64,000 nucleotides of DNA from Variovorax boronicumulans (GTDB lineage: Bacteria > Pseudomonadota > Gammaproteobacteria > Burkholderiales > Burkholderiaceae_C), in the NCBI RefSeq assembly GCF_007677875.1, contig NZ_VEDO01000015.1, forward strand, positions 62,001 through 126,000, written 5' to 3'. The translations under genes were made by a program, and so were the position numbers. The notes under the pieces were generated by a model that was not told the origin of the DNA, ran no database searches, and was given only the letters and a program-made list of their open reading frames with translations. Within the stretch, counting starts at the first letter, position 1. Each line of letters opens with the position of its first letter. Shown here in pieces: positions 18,251 through 26,820 of the stretch.

Positions 18251-19660
18251 ATGCACAGCGATCTCATCCACCTCGACGCCACCCGGCTGTCCGAACTCAT
18301 CCGTCAGCGCGACGTGTCGTCTGTCGAAGTCGTGCGGGCGCACCTCGACCGCATCGCCGCGACCGACGATCGGGTCCACGCCATCGTCACCATCGCCGAG
18401 GGCGCGCTCGCGCAGGCCGTAGCGGCCGACGCCGCGCTGGCCCGCGGCGAGCCGACCGGGCCGTTGCACGGCGTGCCGTTCACCGCGAAGGACTCCATCG
18501 ACACCGCCGGCGTGGCCACGCAGCGCGGTTCGCCGATCTTCCGGGGCCGCGTGCCGTCCGACGATGCGGTGAGCGTCGCGCGGCTGCGCCAGGCCGGTGG
18601 CATCCTGCTGGCCAAGACCAATCTGCCGGAGTTCTCGTACTGGATCGAGAGCGACAACCTGCTGAGCGGCCGGTCGAACAACCCATGGGATCTGGCGCGT
18701 ACCCCGGGGGGCTCCAGTGGCGGTGAATCGGCGGCCATCGCGGCGGGCATGTCACCCCTGGGCCTGGGCACCGACCTCGCGATTTCCGTGCGCGGCCCGG
18801 CCGCGCAAACCGGCATCGTCTCGCTGAAGGCCACGCACGGCCGCGTGCCGATGACCGGTGTCTGGCCCCGCGCGCCGCGCCGGTTCTGGCACGTCGGGCC
18901 GATGGCCCGCAGCATCCGCGATCTGTCGCTGGCGTTCGCGCAGCTGGCCGGGCCGGACGGCCAGGACGCATTCGCGTCGATGGCGCCGCCGCCCGCACCG
19001 GGTGCCGGCCGCAGCCTGGACCGTCCGCTGCGCATCGGCTGGATGACTGGGCCCGGCTTCGGCCCGGTCGACCCCGAGGTGCGGGCCACCGTGGCCGCCG
19101 CGGCCGACGCATTCAGGGGATTGGGTCAGCACGTGGAAGCCGTCGGCATCCCGGCGCTGGAGCGGGACTTCGCGCTGGACGTCTTCAACCGACTGCACGT
19201 GATGGAGATGAAGCCCGTGTTCGCCCAGGCCACGGCCGGCCGCAGCCCGCAGGAGATCTACACCATGGCGAAGACGATGCTCGGCCTGCCCGACACCTCG
19301 ATGCAGGACTACCTCGCCGCGGAGCAGGCGGCCGAACGGCTGCGCGACGGGTTCGCCGGCTACTTCGAGCGGTACGACGTGCTGCTCACGCAGGTCCTGC
19401 CGATTCCCGCGCATCCGCACGGCGCAGACCGCTTCGTGATCGACGGGCAGACGGTGGACGCGACCTACCTGCAGGGCGCCACCGTGCCGTTGAACGTGAC
19501 CGGGCTGCCGGGCATTTCGATGCGCTTCGGCACCAGCAGCAGCGGCATGCCGATCAATGTCCAGCTGGTCGGCCGCTGGTACGCGGAGTCCACCATCCTG
19601 CAGGCGGCATCGCTGCTGGAGAGCGTGAGCGCGGTGCGCGATCTGCGCCCGGTGCTTTGA
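18251..19660 (+). CDS. Amidase-signature-family amidase
   Basis: A 469-residue amidase-signature hydrolase. The Lys-cisSer-Ser triad is readable as K80 (PFTAKDSIDTAG), S155 (TPGGSSGGES) and S179, with the usual 24-residue step between the two serines. The nucleophile loop reads GTDLAISVRGPA instead of the common GTDxGGSxRxPA, so the oxyanion region is altered. No signal peptide is visible. The ATG at 18251 has GAAAGG upstream. It is controlled by the divergent TetR through the palindrome at 18216-18231. The substrate is unknown; family members act on fatty acid amides, aryl amides or peptides. Confidence 0.87.
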   Translation: MHSDLIHLDATRLSELIRQRDVSSVEVVRAHLDRIAATDDRVHAIVTIAEGALAQAVAADAALARGEPTGPLHGVPFTAKDSIDTAGVATQRGSPIFRGRVPSDDAVSVARLRQAGGILLAKTNLPEFSYWIESDNLLSGRSNNPWDLARTPGGSSGGESAAIAAGMSPLGLGTDLAISVRGPAAQTGIVSLKATHGRVPMTGVWPRAPRRFWHVGPMARSIRDLSLAFAQLAGPDGQDAFASMAPPPAPGAGRSLDRPLRIGWMTGPGFGPVDPEVRATVAAAADAFRGLGQHVEAVGIPALERDFALDVFNRLHVMEMKPVFAQATAGRSPQEIYTMAKTMLGLPDTSMQDYLAAEQAAERLRDGFAGYFERYDVLLTQVLPIPAHPHGADRFVIDGQTVDATYLQGATVPLNVTGLPGISMRFGTSSSGMPINVQLVGRWYAESTILQAASLLESVSAVRDLRPVL

Positions 19661-19765
19661 CGCGATGCCGTGGGCACCGGGGCCGGCCCCCGGGCCCGCG
19701 GCACCGTCACCGGCCTGCCACACCGGCGTCATGCCGCTGACTTGCCGGACCCGCAGCATGCGCCC

Positions 19766-21055
19766 ATGCCGCCAGCCCAGCCCCCATGCCCGCCCGCGGA
19801 TGCCGCCGCACCGGCCCGCCGCGCGCTGCGCCTGGCCGTCGTCACCGAAACCTGGCCACCCGAGGTGAACGGCGTGGCCGCCACCATCGCCTGCGTGGTG
19901 CACGGCCTGCGCGCCCGCGGCCACCAGGTGCAGCTGGTCCGGCCCCGGCAGGAGGCGGTCGACCGTGGTGCGCCGGATGGGCAGTCCCGGTCCGGCCACG
20001 GCCCCGGCCGGGGGATGCCGCACGACGCGCAGGTGCTGCTGCGCGGCCTGCCGATTCCGCGCTACCCGCACCTCACGATGGGCCTGCCGGCCACGCGCAC
20101 GCTGGTGCGGCTGTGGACCGAGGCCCGGCCCGATCTCGTGCACATCGTGACCGAAGGGCCGCTGGGCTGGTCGGCACTGCAGGCGGCGCGCCGCCTCGGC
20201 CTGCCGCTCAGTTCGGACTTCCGCACCAATTTCCAGGCCTACGGCCAGCATTACGGCCTGGGCTGGCTGCGCCGGCCGCTCACGGCCTACCTGCGCCGTT
20301 TCCACAACCGGTGCGACCTGACCATGGTGCCCACCGAGGCGCTGGCCCTGCACCTGGCCGGGCAGGGCCTGCAGCGCCTGCGCGTGGTGGCGCGCGGCGT
20401 GGACGCGCAGCGCTTCGACCCCGTGCACCGCAGCGCGGCGCTGCGCGCCGTCTGGGGCGCGGACGAGCAGACGCCCGTCGTGCTCCACGTGGGCCGCCTG
20501 GCGCCCGAGAAGAACCTCGGCCTGCTGCTGCAGGCGGTCCAGGCCATGCGCCGCATCGACACACGCGTGCTGCTCGTCCTGGTCGGCGACGGGCCGCTGC
20601 GCGCGGAGCTGGCACAGCGCTGGGCCGGCCAGGGCGTGGTCTTCGCTGGCGCGCGCCAGGGCGACGACCTGGCCGCCCACTACGCCAGCGGCGACATCTT
20701 CCTCTTCCCGAGCGTGACCGAGACCTTCGGCAACGTCACGCCCGAGGCCATGGCCAGCGGCCTGGCGGTGCTGGCCTACGGCTATGCCGCCGCCGCCAGG
20801 CTGATTGCCGACGGCGACAACGGCCTGTTGGCGCCGCTGGAGCAGCCTGCGCAGTTCATCGCCCGGGCCGAGCAGCTGGCACGCGACCCGGCGCTGGTGC
20901 AGCGGCTGCGCCGGCAGGCGCGTCCGGCGGCGCTGGCGCTGGCCTGGCCGCAGGTCGTGGCCGAGGTCGAAGCGGCCTTCGACACGCTCGTGCGCCAGGT
21001 CGGCGGTGGGCAGCGCGCGGGCCTGGACGCCCACGCCGTGGCTGGCCTGCCGTGA
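19766..21055 (+). CDS. Glycosyltransferase family 4 protein (lipid mannosyl/glucosyltransferase type)
   Basis: A 429-residue GT-B glycosyltransferase. The N-terminal domain begins with LAVVTETWPPEVNGVAATI, the pattern of GT4 enzymes of the SQD2/PimB/MgtA type. The nucleotide-sugar site is VGRLAPEKNLGLLLQA and the E-x7-E motif is in TETFGNVTPEAMASG. A Pro/Ala-rich stretch precedes the domain, so the exact start is uncertain; the ATG at 19766 is the first in frame after the amidase gene. Its stop overlaps the GTG start of the next glycosyltransferase by four bases (GTGA). The pair probably makes a glycosylated diacylglycerol (inference). Confidence 0.85.
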   Translation: MPPAQPPCPPADAAAPARRALRLAVVTETWPPEVNGVAATIACVVHGLRARGHQVQLVRPRQEAVDRGAPDGQSRSGHGPGRGMPHDAQVLLRGLPIPRYPHLTMGLPATRTLVRLWTEARPDLVHIVTEGPLGWSALQAARRLGLPLSSDFRTNFQAYGQHYGLGWLRRPLTAYLRRFHNRCDLTMVPTEALALHLAGQGLQRLRVVARGVDAQRFDPVHRSAALRAVWGADEQTPVVLHVGRLAPEKNLGLLLQAVQAMRRIDTRVLLVLVGDGPLRAELAQRWAGQGVVFAGARQGDDLAAHYASGDIFLFPSVTETFGNVTPEAMASGLAVLAYGYAAAARLIADGDNGLLAPLEQPAQFIARAEQLARDPALVQRLRRQARPAALALAWPQVVAEVEAAFDTLVRQVGGGQRAGLDAHAVAGLP

Positions 21056-22194
21056 GGGTCCAGCTGGTCTACCTCGATGCGGGCGGCGGCCACCGCGCCG
21101 CGGCCCAGGCGCTGATGGCGGTCTGCGCGCAGCAGCGTCGGCCCTGGCAGGTCGAGGCCATCCACCTGGTGGACCTGCTGGATCCGCAGCAGCGGTTCCA
21201 GCGCTGCACCGGCATGGCGCCCGAGGATCTGTACAACGCGCGGCTCGCGCGCGGCTGGACGCTGGGGTTGGCGCAGGAGCTTAGGCTGCTGCAGGGCCTG
21301 ATCCGCCTGGCCCACGGCCCGCTGTGCCGGCGGCTGGCCGCGCACTGGCGCGCGAGCCGGCCGGACCTCGTGGTCTCGCTGATCCCCAACTTCAACCGCG
21401 CCCTGGGTGAGAGCGTGGCCCAGGCCCGGCCCGGCGTACCGTTCATGACGGTGATGACCGACATGGCCGACCACCCACCGCATTTCTGGCGCGCCGAGGG
21501 CGTGGACCAGCACCTGGTCTGCGGCACGCCGCACGCGCTGGCCCAGGCCCTCGCGGCGGACCACGATGCGCGCCGGCTGCACTTGGTCTCCGGCATGCCG
21601 TTGCACCCTGACTTCTACGCCCCGATGGCATTGGACCGCGCCGCGGAGCGGCGGGCGCTCGGCCTGCCCGAGACGCCTGTCGGTGCCGTGATGTTCGGCG
21701 GCGCCGGCTCCCTGGTGATGGAGCGCATTGCCCGCCTGCTGCCCGACACCCCGCTGATCCTGCTGTGCGGCCACCATGGCCGGCTCGCCGCGCGCCTGCG
21801 TGCGCTGGCGGCGCCGGCCCCCCGCGTGGTGCAGGGCTTCACGCGCGACGTGCGGCACTATCTCGCCCTGGCCGATTTCTTCATCGGCAAGCCCGGGCCC
21901 GCCAGCCTGAGCGAAGCCCTGCTGATGGGTTTGCCCGTGCTGACCACACGCAACGCCTTCACGATGCCCCAGGAGCGCTACAACACACAGTGGCTCGAAG
22001 AGCAGGGACTGGGCATGGTGCTGCCGGGCTTTGCCAGCGTGGCGCCAGCTGTCCGCGCGCTGTGCGATCAGATGCCCGCCTACCGCGCACGGGTTGCCCT
22101 GCTGCGGAACAGAGCTGTCTTCGAAGTGGCTGATTTGATGGCGAAATTGGTTCAACAAGCGCCATCCTCAGGCGATCTGCAACTGGCTGCGTGA
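21052..22194 (+). CDS. MGDG synthase/MurG-like glycosyltransferase (GT28)
   Basis: A 380-residue GT28 protein. The N-terminus VYLDAGGGHRAAAQAL matches the MGDG-synthase N-terminal domain that binds diacylglycerol. The C-terminal half has AVMFGGAGSLVMERIA and the donor-site loop FFIGKPGPASLSEALLMGLPVL. Members move galactose or glucose onto diacylglycerol, or GlcNAc in MurG; true MurG lies in the division cluster, so a glycolipid role is more likely. The GTG start at 21052 lies in a four-base overlap with the GT4 gene. A small hairpin (CGTGAC/GTCACG, 22190-22207) follows the stop without a T tract. Confidence 0.85.
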   Translation: MRVQLVYLDAGGGHRAAAQALMAVCAQQRRPWQVEAIHLVDLLDPQQRFQRCTGMAPEDLYNARLARGWTLGLAQELRLLQGLIRLAHGPLCRRLAAHWRASRPDLVVSLIPNFNRALGESVAQARPGVPFMTVMTDMADHPPHFWRAEGVDQHLVCGTPHALAQALAADHDARRLHLVSGMPLHPDFYAPMALDRAAERRALGLPETPVGAVMFGGAGSLVMERIARLLPDTPLILLCGHHGRLAARLRALAAPAPRVVQGFTRDVRHYLALADFFIGKPGPASLSEALLMGLPVLTTRNAFTMPQERYNTQWLEEQGLGMVLPGFASVAPAVRALCDQMPAYRARVALLRNRAVFEVADLMAKLVQQAPSSGDLQLAA

Positions 22195-22294
22195 CAATGC
22201 CGTCACGAATTGGTCATTGGATTGACACAATTTTTGTGGGGTGGCCGGTGTCCAATCAGGGTTTGCGCTAGTCCCAAGCGCCAGGAAAACTCCG

Positions 22295-22645
22295 TTGAAC
22301 GCCATCAAAGAAGCCAAGAAACTCATCGCCAAGGACCCCTTCAAGCCTTCCGCCAAGACCCTCGCGGACCTGGTCCTGTCCCTCGAATCCCATGAGCCCT
22401 TCCAGCTGGAACGGCTGTATGCGCTGCAACTCAGCGACTTCGACCTGGCCGTGCAGATCATCAAGGAATGGCGTCTGGACCGGTACTACGCGGGCAAGGC
22501 CAAGCTGTACGACTTCGCCATGCAGGCCAGCGCGTTGAACCAGCCCGAGCAACAGGCGGCGGCAGTGCAGCAGCAGGGCAACACGCCGCATCCGCAGCAG
22601 GCCGGCAGCATCGCGGCCGACGCGCCGACGAACAGCCCGTCCTGA
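22295..22645 (+). CDS. Small conserved hypothetical protein
   Basis: A 116-residue cytoplasmic protein of unknown function. Residues 1-85 are charged and helical, with LERLYALQLSDFDLAVQIIKEWRLDRYYAGKAKLYDFAMQ; the tail is Gln/Ala-rich and probably disordered. I recall close relatives as unannotated proteins in Comamonadaceae. The start is TTG at 22295, supported by AGGAAAA at 22283-22289; a GTG at 22241 would add an unconserved piece. The upstream gap is comparatively AT-rich for this window, with TTGACA at 22222-22227 and a CACAA-TTT-TTGTG repeat at 22226-22238, but no clear minus-10. It is convergent with the CYTH-CHAD gene, one base away. Confidence 0.75.
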   Translation: MNAIKEAKKLIAKDPFKPSAKTLADLVLSLESHEPFQLERLYALQLSDFDLAVQIIKEWRLDRYYAGKAKLYDFAMQASALNQPEQQAAAVQQQGNTPHPQQAGSIAADAPTNSPS

Positions 22646-22646
22646 G

Positions 22647-24167
22647 TCAGTCCTTCTTCTTGCGCCAGAACGGCCGGGTTGCCCCGGCCATTTCCGCGAG
22701 CGCGAGAGCGGCCTGGTGCGCGCTGTGCGGCGCCCGGGCCTGCAGCCAGCCCACCGCGAACCAGGCGCTCGGCTCCTGCTCCGTCGCCGCGCGGTAGCGC
22801 TGCAGTGCCACCACCTCGTCGTAGTACGCGCCCAGGGCATCCTGGGCGGGCTCGAGCGCGCGCGTGAACTGCGCGGCACGGCGCGGCGCGAAGCAGGCCC
22901 CCACGAACTCGGCCAGGTAGCGCAGCCGCTTGAGGCGCTTGCGCAGGCTGTGGCGCGCTTCGGGTGCGAGCTTCTCGAAACCTTCGCTCTCCTTGGCCAC
23001 GCGGCGGTGCAGCCGGTCCAGCCGCTTGCGCAGGTGGCGCTGTGTGTCGTGCGGCGACAGACCCGTGCTCCGCGCTTCGGCCGCAAAGCCGACCAGTCCC
23101 ACCAGAGCGGCCTGCAGGGCTGGATCGTGCAGTGCCTGTGCCGGCGTGGGCGCGTCGTCGTCCTCGGGGGGCAGCACGATGACCGGGCCGCCCGCGGCCA
23201 GCAGCCGGGGCTGCATGAGCGCCTGCAACTGCTGGCGGTCACGCCGCGCACCGAGCACGCGGAAGGCCTGCACCAGGGGTGCCTCCCAGGCCGGCTCCAG
23301 CCCCGGGCCCAGCGGTGCCAGTTCGCGCAGCGCCGTGCGCAGCCGGCGCAGGCCGACGCGCAGCTGGTGGATCTGCTCGGCGTCCTCGCTGCCGGCGGCG
23401 ATCTCGCTCGCGTTCGGCAGGATCTGCGCGAGACAGGCGCCGACCACGGCGCGCTGCACCGTGGCGCCGTCCGGGAAGTCCTTGCCCGCCGGCCACTGCG
23501 GCGCGCTGGCCTTGACCGCCGGGCGCGTGGACTGGCTGTGCGCCAGACGCAGGCCGCGTTCGGACTTGGTCACCGTGCTCAAGGTGAGTCCATGGCGCGC
23601 GACCCATTCGGTGGCCACGGCGGTGAGGTCGCGCACATCGCCTTCGAGCAATTCGAGCTCGAGCTCGCAGACCACGGCAGTGCGCGGCAGGCCGCCGTCG
23701 GGCGCGGGCGCCAGCACACGGCCCTGGTCCAGGGCCAGCTCGATGCGGCTGGCGCCGACCTGCAGCTGCAGCGTCGCGCGCCAGATGTCGGTGCCATAGA
23801 CCTCCACCAGCGGCGTGCCGGCGCGGCGCAGCACATGGTCCAGGCGGCGGCCGACCGGTGTATCGGCGTGCCGGGCCGGGTCGGCCTGCAGTGCCTGCTG
23901 TGCTTTCGATGCGCGCGCCGGCCCCAGGTCCACGTTGTGCTCCAGCCGTTGCACCGGGCCGTCGCCCAGGGCCTTGGCGGTCTGCACCCAGCGCGGGCCC
24001 TCCTTGCGCAGGCGCAGCGCCACGCCGTGCGCGGCCAGGTCGCCCTGCGGGGTGTCGAAGTAGCGCGCCTGCAGGTGCGTGCGCTGGCTGCCGGGGCCGC
24101 GCAGCGCGGCCTCCAGCGCGGGCAGTGCGGCCCGTGGGATGTCGAACTTGAATTCGATCTCGGTCAT
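22647..24167 (-). CDS. CYTH and CHAD domain protein (inorganic triphosphatase-like)
   Basis: About 506 residues. The CYTH domain (about 1-200) starts with MTEIEFKF, which contains the ExExK-type metal/phosphate motif, and is rich in charged beta strands as in triphosphate tunnel enzymes (YgiF is a tripolyphosphatase). The CHAD domain (about 215-500) is helical and has paired His/Arg motifs such as IHQLRVGLRRLRTALREL and RHSLRKRLKRLRYLAEFV; CHAD binds polyphosphate. The start is uncertain: ATG at 24167 gives the family N-terminus, ATG at 24179 adds four residues, and neither has a Shine-Dalgarno sequence. It lies 10-20 bases after the CorA/ZntB gene on the same strand, probably one operon linking metal transport with polyphosphate. 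Confidence 0.88.
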   Translation of the reverse strand: MTEIEFKFDIPRAALPALEAALRGPGSQRTHLQARYFDTPQGDLAAHGVALRLRKEGPRWVQTAKALGDGPVQRLEHNVDLGPARASKAQQALQADPARHADTPVGRRLDHVLRRAGTPLVEVYGTDIWRATLQLQVGASRIELALDQGRVLAPAPDGGLPRTAVVCELELELLEGDVRDLTAVATEWVARHGLTLSTVTKSERGLRLAHSQSTRPAVKASAPQWPAGKDFPDGATVQRAVVGACLAQILPNASEIAAGSEDAEQIHQLRVGLRRLRTALRELAPLGPGLEPAWEAPLVQAFRVLGARRDRQQLQALMQPRLLAAGGPVIVLPPEDDDAPTPAQALHDPALQAALVGLVGFAAEARSTGLSPHDTQRHLRKRLDRLHRRVAKESEGFEKLAPEARHSLRKRLKRLRYLAEFVGACFAPRRAAQFTRALEPAQDALGAYYDEVVALQRYRAATEQEPSAWFAVGWLQARAPHSAHQAALALAEMAGATRPFWRKKKD

Positions 24168-24188
24168 GGAGGAGAACATGGGGTGATG

Positions 24189-25214
24189 CTAGCGGTCGTC
24201 GTGGCCCCGAAAGGCCAGCCAGCCGGCCACCGCGGTGAAGGCCATCACCACGGCCACGAGGATCCAGAAGCCGTGGTCGTTGCCGGCCAGCGGCACGCCG
24301 CCCACGTTCATGCCGAACAGGCCGGCCAGGATGTTGATGGGCAGGGCCAGCACGGTGACCACCGTCAGCACGAACAGGCTGCGGCTGGTGCGCTCGTTGA
24401 CGGCCGCCGCGATTTCTTCCTGCAGCAGCTTGATGCGTTCCTGCAGCGCAGCCATGTCGCGCAGCGCCACCGAGAACTCCTCGGTGGCCTGGCGCAGTTC
24501 GTCCACGTCGCGCTCCACCATCCAGGCCGGCGGATGCTGCAGCAGCCGGAACAGCGCGGCCGGTTCGGGCGCGAGCAGGCGCTGCAGCCGCACCAGCAGC
24601 CGGCGCAGCACGCCCAGCCGCGTGCGCTTGTGCTGCAGGCGGCCGGCCAGCAGCGCATCCTCCACCGCGTCGATGCGCCGCGTGACGCCGCGCACCACGT
24701 CGACCAGCACATCGGCCTGCGCGCGCAGCAGCCACTCCAGCAGCTCGGTGGTCGAGCGCAGCGGCTCGCCGCGCCGGATCGCGGTGCGCAGCCGGTCGAC
24801 CGAGCGTAGCGGTGACTGTCGCGCCGTGACCACCAGCCGCCGGTCCACGCCGATCCACAGCGTGGCGATGTCGGACGATTCGAAAGCGAAGTCGAACTGC
24901 ACGTCGTTGATGACGGCGATCAGCGCGGCCTCGTCGCGTTCCAGCCGCGTGGAGCGGTGGTCGTCGTGCAGCGTCTCGAAGAAGGATTCGGGCAGCTGCG
25001 CATGGCGCTGCAGCCAGCGCTCGGCACCGGCATGCGAGAGGTTGAAGTGCAGCCAGACGAAGCCGCTGCCCTCGCCAGGACCGGCCAGCCACTGCGCGGC
25101 CTCGTCGGAGCCGATCGGGCAGGCCGCCGTCGCCGCCTCGAAGCGGTAGCCGCAGACCAGGCCATGCGCATCCGCGCCATAGCGGGTGGGTTCGATCGGG
25201 AGGTCGCTGTCCAT
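24189..25214 (-). CDS. CorA/ZntB-family divalent cation transporter
   Basis: A 341-residue protein with a large cytoplasmic N-terminal domain and two C-terminal membrane helices. The family signature sits at the end of the first helix as GLFGMNVGGVPLAG (GMN motif), followed by helix FWILVAVVMAFTAVAGWL. The region before it (LQERIKLLQEEIAAAVNERTSRSLFVLTVVTVLALP) is the long stalk helix. The sequence is closer to ZntB (zinc) than to CorA (magnesium) by general look, but the ion is not certain. The ATG at 25214 is the only suitable start. It leads the CYTH-CHAD gene and is divergent from the acyl-CoA-ligase-like gene. Confidence 0.88.
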   Translation of the reverse strand: MDSDLPIEPTRYGADAHGLVCGYRFEAATAACPIGSDEAAQWLAGPGEGSGFVWLHFNLSHAGAERWLQRHAQLPESFFETLHDDHRSTRLERDEAALIAVINDVQFDFAFESSDIATLWIGVDRRLVVTARQSPLRSVDRLRTAIRRGEPLRSTTELLEWLLRAQADVLVDVVRGVTRRIDAVEDALLAGRLQHKRTRLGVLRRLLVRLQRLLAPEPAALFRLLQHPPAWMVERDVDELRQATEEFSVALRDMAALQERIKLLQEEIAAAVNERTSRSLFVLTVVTVLALPINILAGLFGMNVGGVPLAGNDHGFWILVAVVMAFTAVAGWLAFRGHDDR

Positions 25215-25223
25215 GGCGTCGGG

Positions 25224-25301
25224 CAACCGCGCATGCTGGGCCCCGCGTGTGTCAGCTGTGTGACGGTGCGCGGTTGGCCGGAACGCGCTTGCGCCTATGC
25301 T
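25224..25301. promoter_or_regulatory. Divergent intergenic region with 10-base inverted repeat and weak promoter
   Basis: CAACCGCGCA (25224-25233) and TGCGCGGTTG (25267-25276) are perfect inverted repeats 33 bases apart. TTGGCC (25274-25279) and TATGCT (25296-25301), 16 bases apart, are a weak promoter candidate for the AMP-binding gene. The repeat could be a regulator site or a hairpin in the leader of the transporter gene. Confidence 0.35.
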
Positions 25302-25317
25302 CCCGGGCGGAGACTCC

Positions 25318-26820
25318 ATGCCCATGAACCTTGCCGTCCTGCTCGACCAGTCCGCCATCCGCCATCCCGGCCTTCCTGCCGTGTGCCTGGGCCACGAGAC
25401 GCTCTGGACCTTCGCGCAGCTGCGCGAACGCGTCGCGGCCATCTCCGCGGCGCTGCACGCGCGCTGTGCGCCCGGCACGCGGGTCGCGCTGGTTTCGGAG
25501 AACCGGCCCGAGTATGTGGAGCTGCTGTTCGGCATCTGGGCCGCCGGCCTGGTGGCCGTGCCGGTCAACTACAAGCTGCATGCGCGCGAGGTGGGGCAGA
25601 TCGTCGAGGACGCGCAGGCCGCACTGCTGGTCGCCTCGCCGGGCCTGGCGCCGGCGCTGCAGGACCTGCCGTGCCCCTGCATCGCGCTGGACGGCCCGGC
25701 CTATGCGGAGCTGCTGGCGCCGGCCGCGCTGCACATCGCGCCCGTGGGGGCCGATGCGCTGGCTTGGCTGTTCTACACCAGCGGCACCACGGGCCGCTCC
25801 AAGGGCGCCATGCTCACGCACGGCAACCTCATGGCCATGGCCGTGGCCCACCTCGCCGACATCGAGCCCGAGCTCGGCCCCCAGTGCAGCCAGTTGCACG
25901 GCGCACCCATGTCGCATGGCTCGGGCCTGTACCTGTTGCCTTCGCTGGCGCGCGGTGCGCGCCAGGTCGTGCCGGTGTCCCAGGGCTTCGACCCCGCGGA
26001 ATTCCTCGCGCTGTGCGATGCGCATCCGGGCAGCGGTGCCTTCCTCGCGCCCACCATGGTGCAGCGCCTGCGCGAGGCGCTGGCCGCGCACGGCGGCCAG
26101 CGGCCGCGGCAACTGCGCTGCATCGTCTATGGCGGCGGGCCGATGTACCTGGAGGATTTGCGCAGGTCCATGGACGCCTTCGGCCCGGTGTTCGCCCAGA
26201 TCTATGGCCAGGGCGAGACGCCCATGACCATCACAGGGCTCACGCGGGCAGACCACGCGCGCGGCGAGGCCGGCGAGCTGGCCTCGGTCGGCTGGCCGCG
26301 CAGCGGCACCGAGGTCGCGGTGCTCGATGCGCGGGGCCGTCCGCTGCCGGCCGGCCAGCCGGGCGAGATCGCGGTGCGCGGCGCCACCGTGATGGCCGGC
26401 TACTGGCGCAACGCCGAAGCCTCGGCGCAGGCGCTGCGCGGCGGCTGGCTGTGGACCGGCGACATCGGGGTGTTCGACGAAGCGGGCTGCCTCACGCTGC
26501 GCGACCGATCCAAGGACGTGGTGATCAGCGGCGGATCGAACATCTACCCGAGGGAGGTGGAGGAGGTGCTGCTCACGCACCCGGGTGTGGCCGAGGTCTG
26601 CGTGGTCGGCGCCCCGGATGCCGAGTGGGGCGAGGTGGTCGTCGCCCATGTCGTCGCCGCGCCTGGCGCGGCGGTCGATGCAGCCGCGCTCGACGCGCAT
26701 TGCCTCGCGCACATCGCACGCTTCAAGCGGCCCAAGCGCTACGTGTTCGTCGACGCGCTGCCCAAGAACAGCTACGGCAAGGTACTCAAGCGCGCGCTGC
26801 GCGAGCCGCGCGCGGCTTGA
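25318..26820 (+). CDS. AMP-dependent acyl-CoA synthetase/ligase family protein
   Basis: A 500-residue ANL-superfamily ligase that activates a carboxylic acid as acyl-AMP and usually passes it to CoA. The signatures are FYTSGTTGRSKGAMLTH (P-loop-like A3), YGQGETPMT (A5), GWLWTGDIGVFDEAG (A7), the hinge LRDRSKDVVISGGSNIYP (A8) and the catalytic Lys in NSYGKVLKRAL (A10). The substrate is unknown; fatty or aromatic acids are typical for this branch. The ATG at 25318 has GGAG at 25309-25312; an ATG six bases later is the alternative. No CoA-dependent pathway genes sit beside it, so it is a stand-alone enzyme here. Confidence 0.88.
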   Translation: MPMNLAVLLDQSAIRHPGLPAVCLGHETLWTFAQLRERVAAISAALHARCAPGTRVALVSENRPEYVELLFGIWAAGLVAVPVNYKLHAREVGQIVEDAQAALLVASPGLAPALQDLPCPCIALDGPAYAELLAPAALHIAPVGADALAWLFYTSGTTGRSKGAMLTHGNLMAMAVAHLADIEPELGPQCSQLHGAPMSHGSGLYLLPSLARGARQVVPVSQGFDPAEFLALCDAHPGSGAFLAPTMVQRLREALAAHGGQRPRQLRCIVYGGGPMYLEDLRRSMDAFGPVFAQIYGQGETPMTITGLTRADHARGEAGELASVGWPRSGTEVAVLDARGRPLPAGQPGEIAVRGATVMAGYWRNAEASAQALRGGWLWTGDIGVFDEAGCLTLRDRSKDVVISGGSNIYPREVEEVLLTHPGVAEVCVVGAPDAEWGEVVVAHVVAAPGAAVDAAALDAHCLAHIARFKRPKRYVFVDALPKNSYGKVLKRALREPRAA

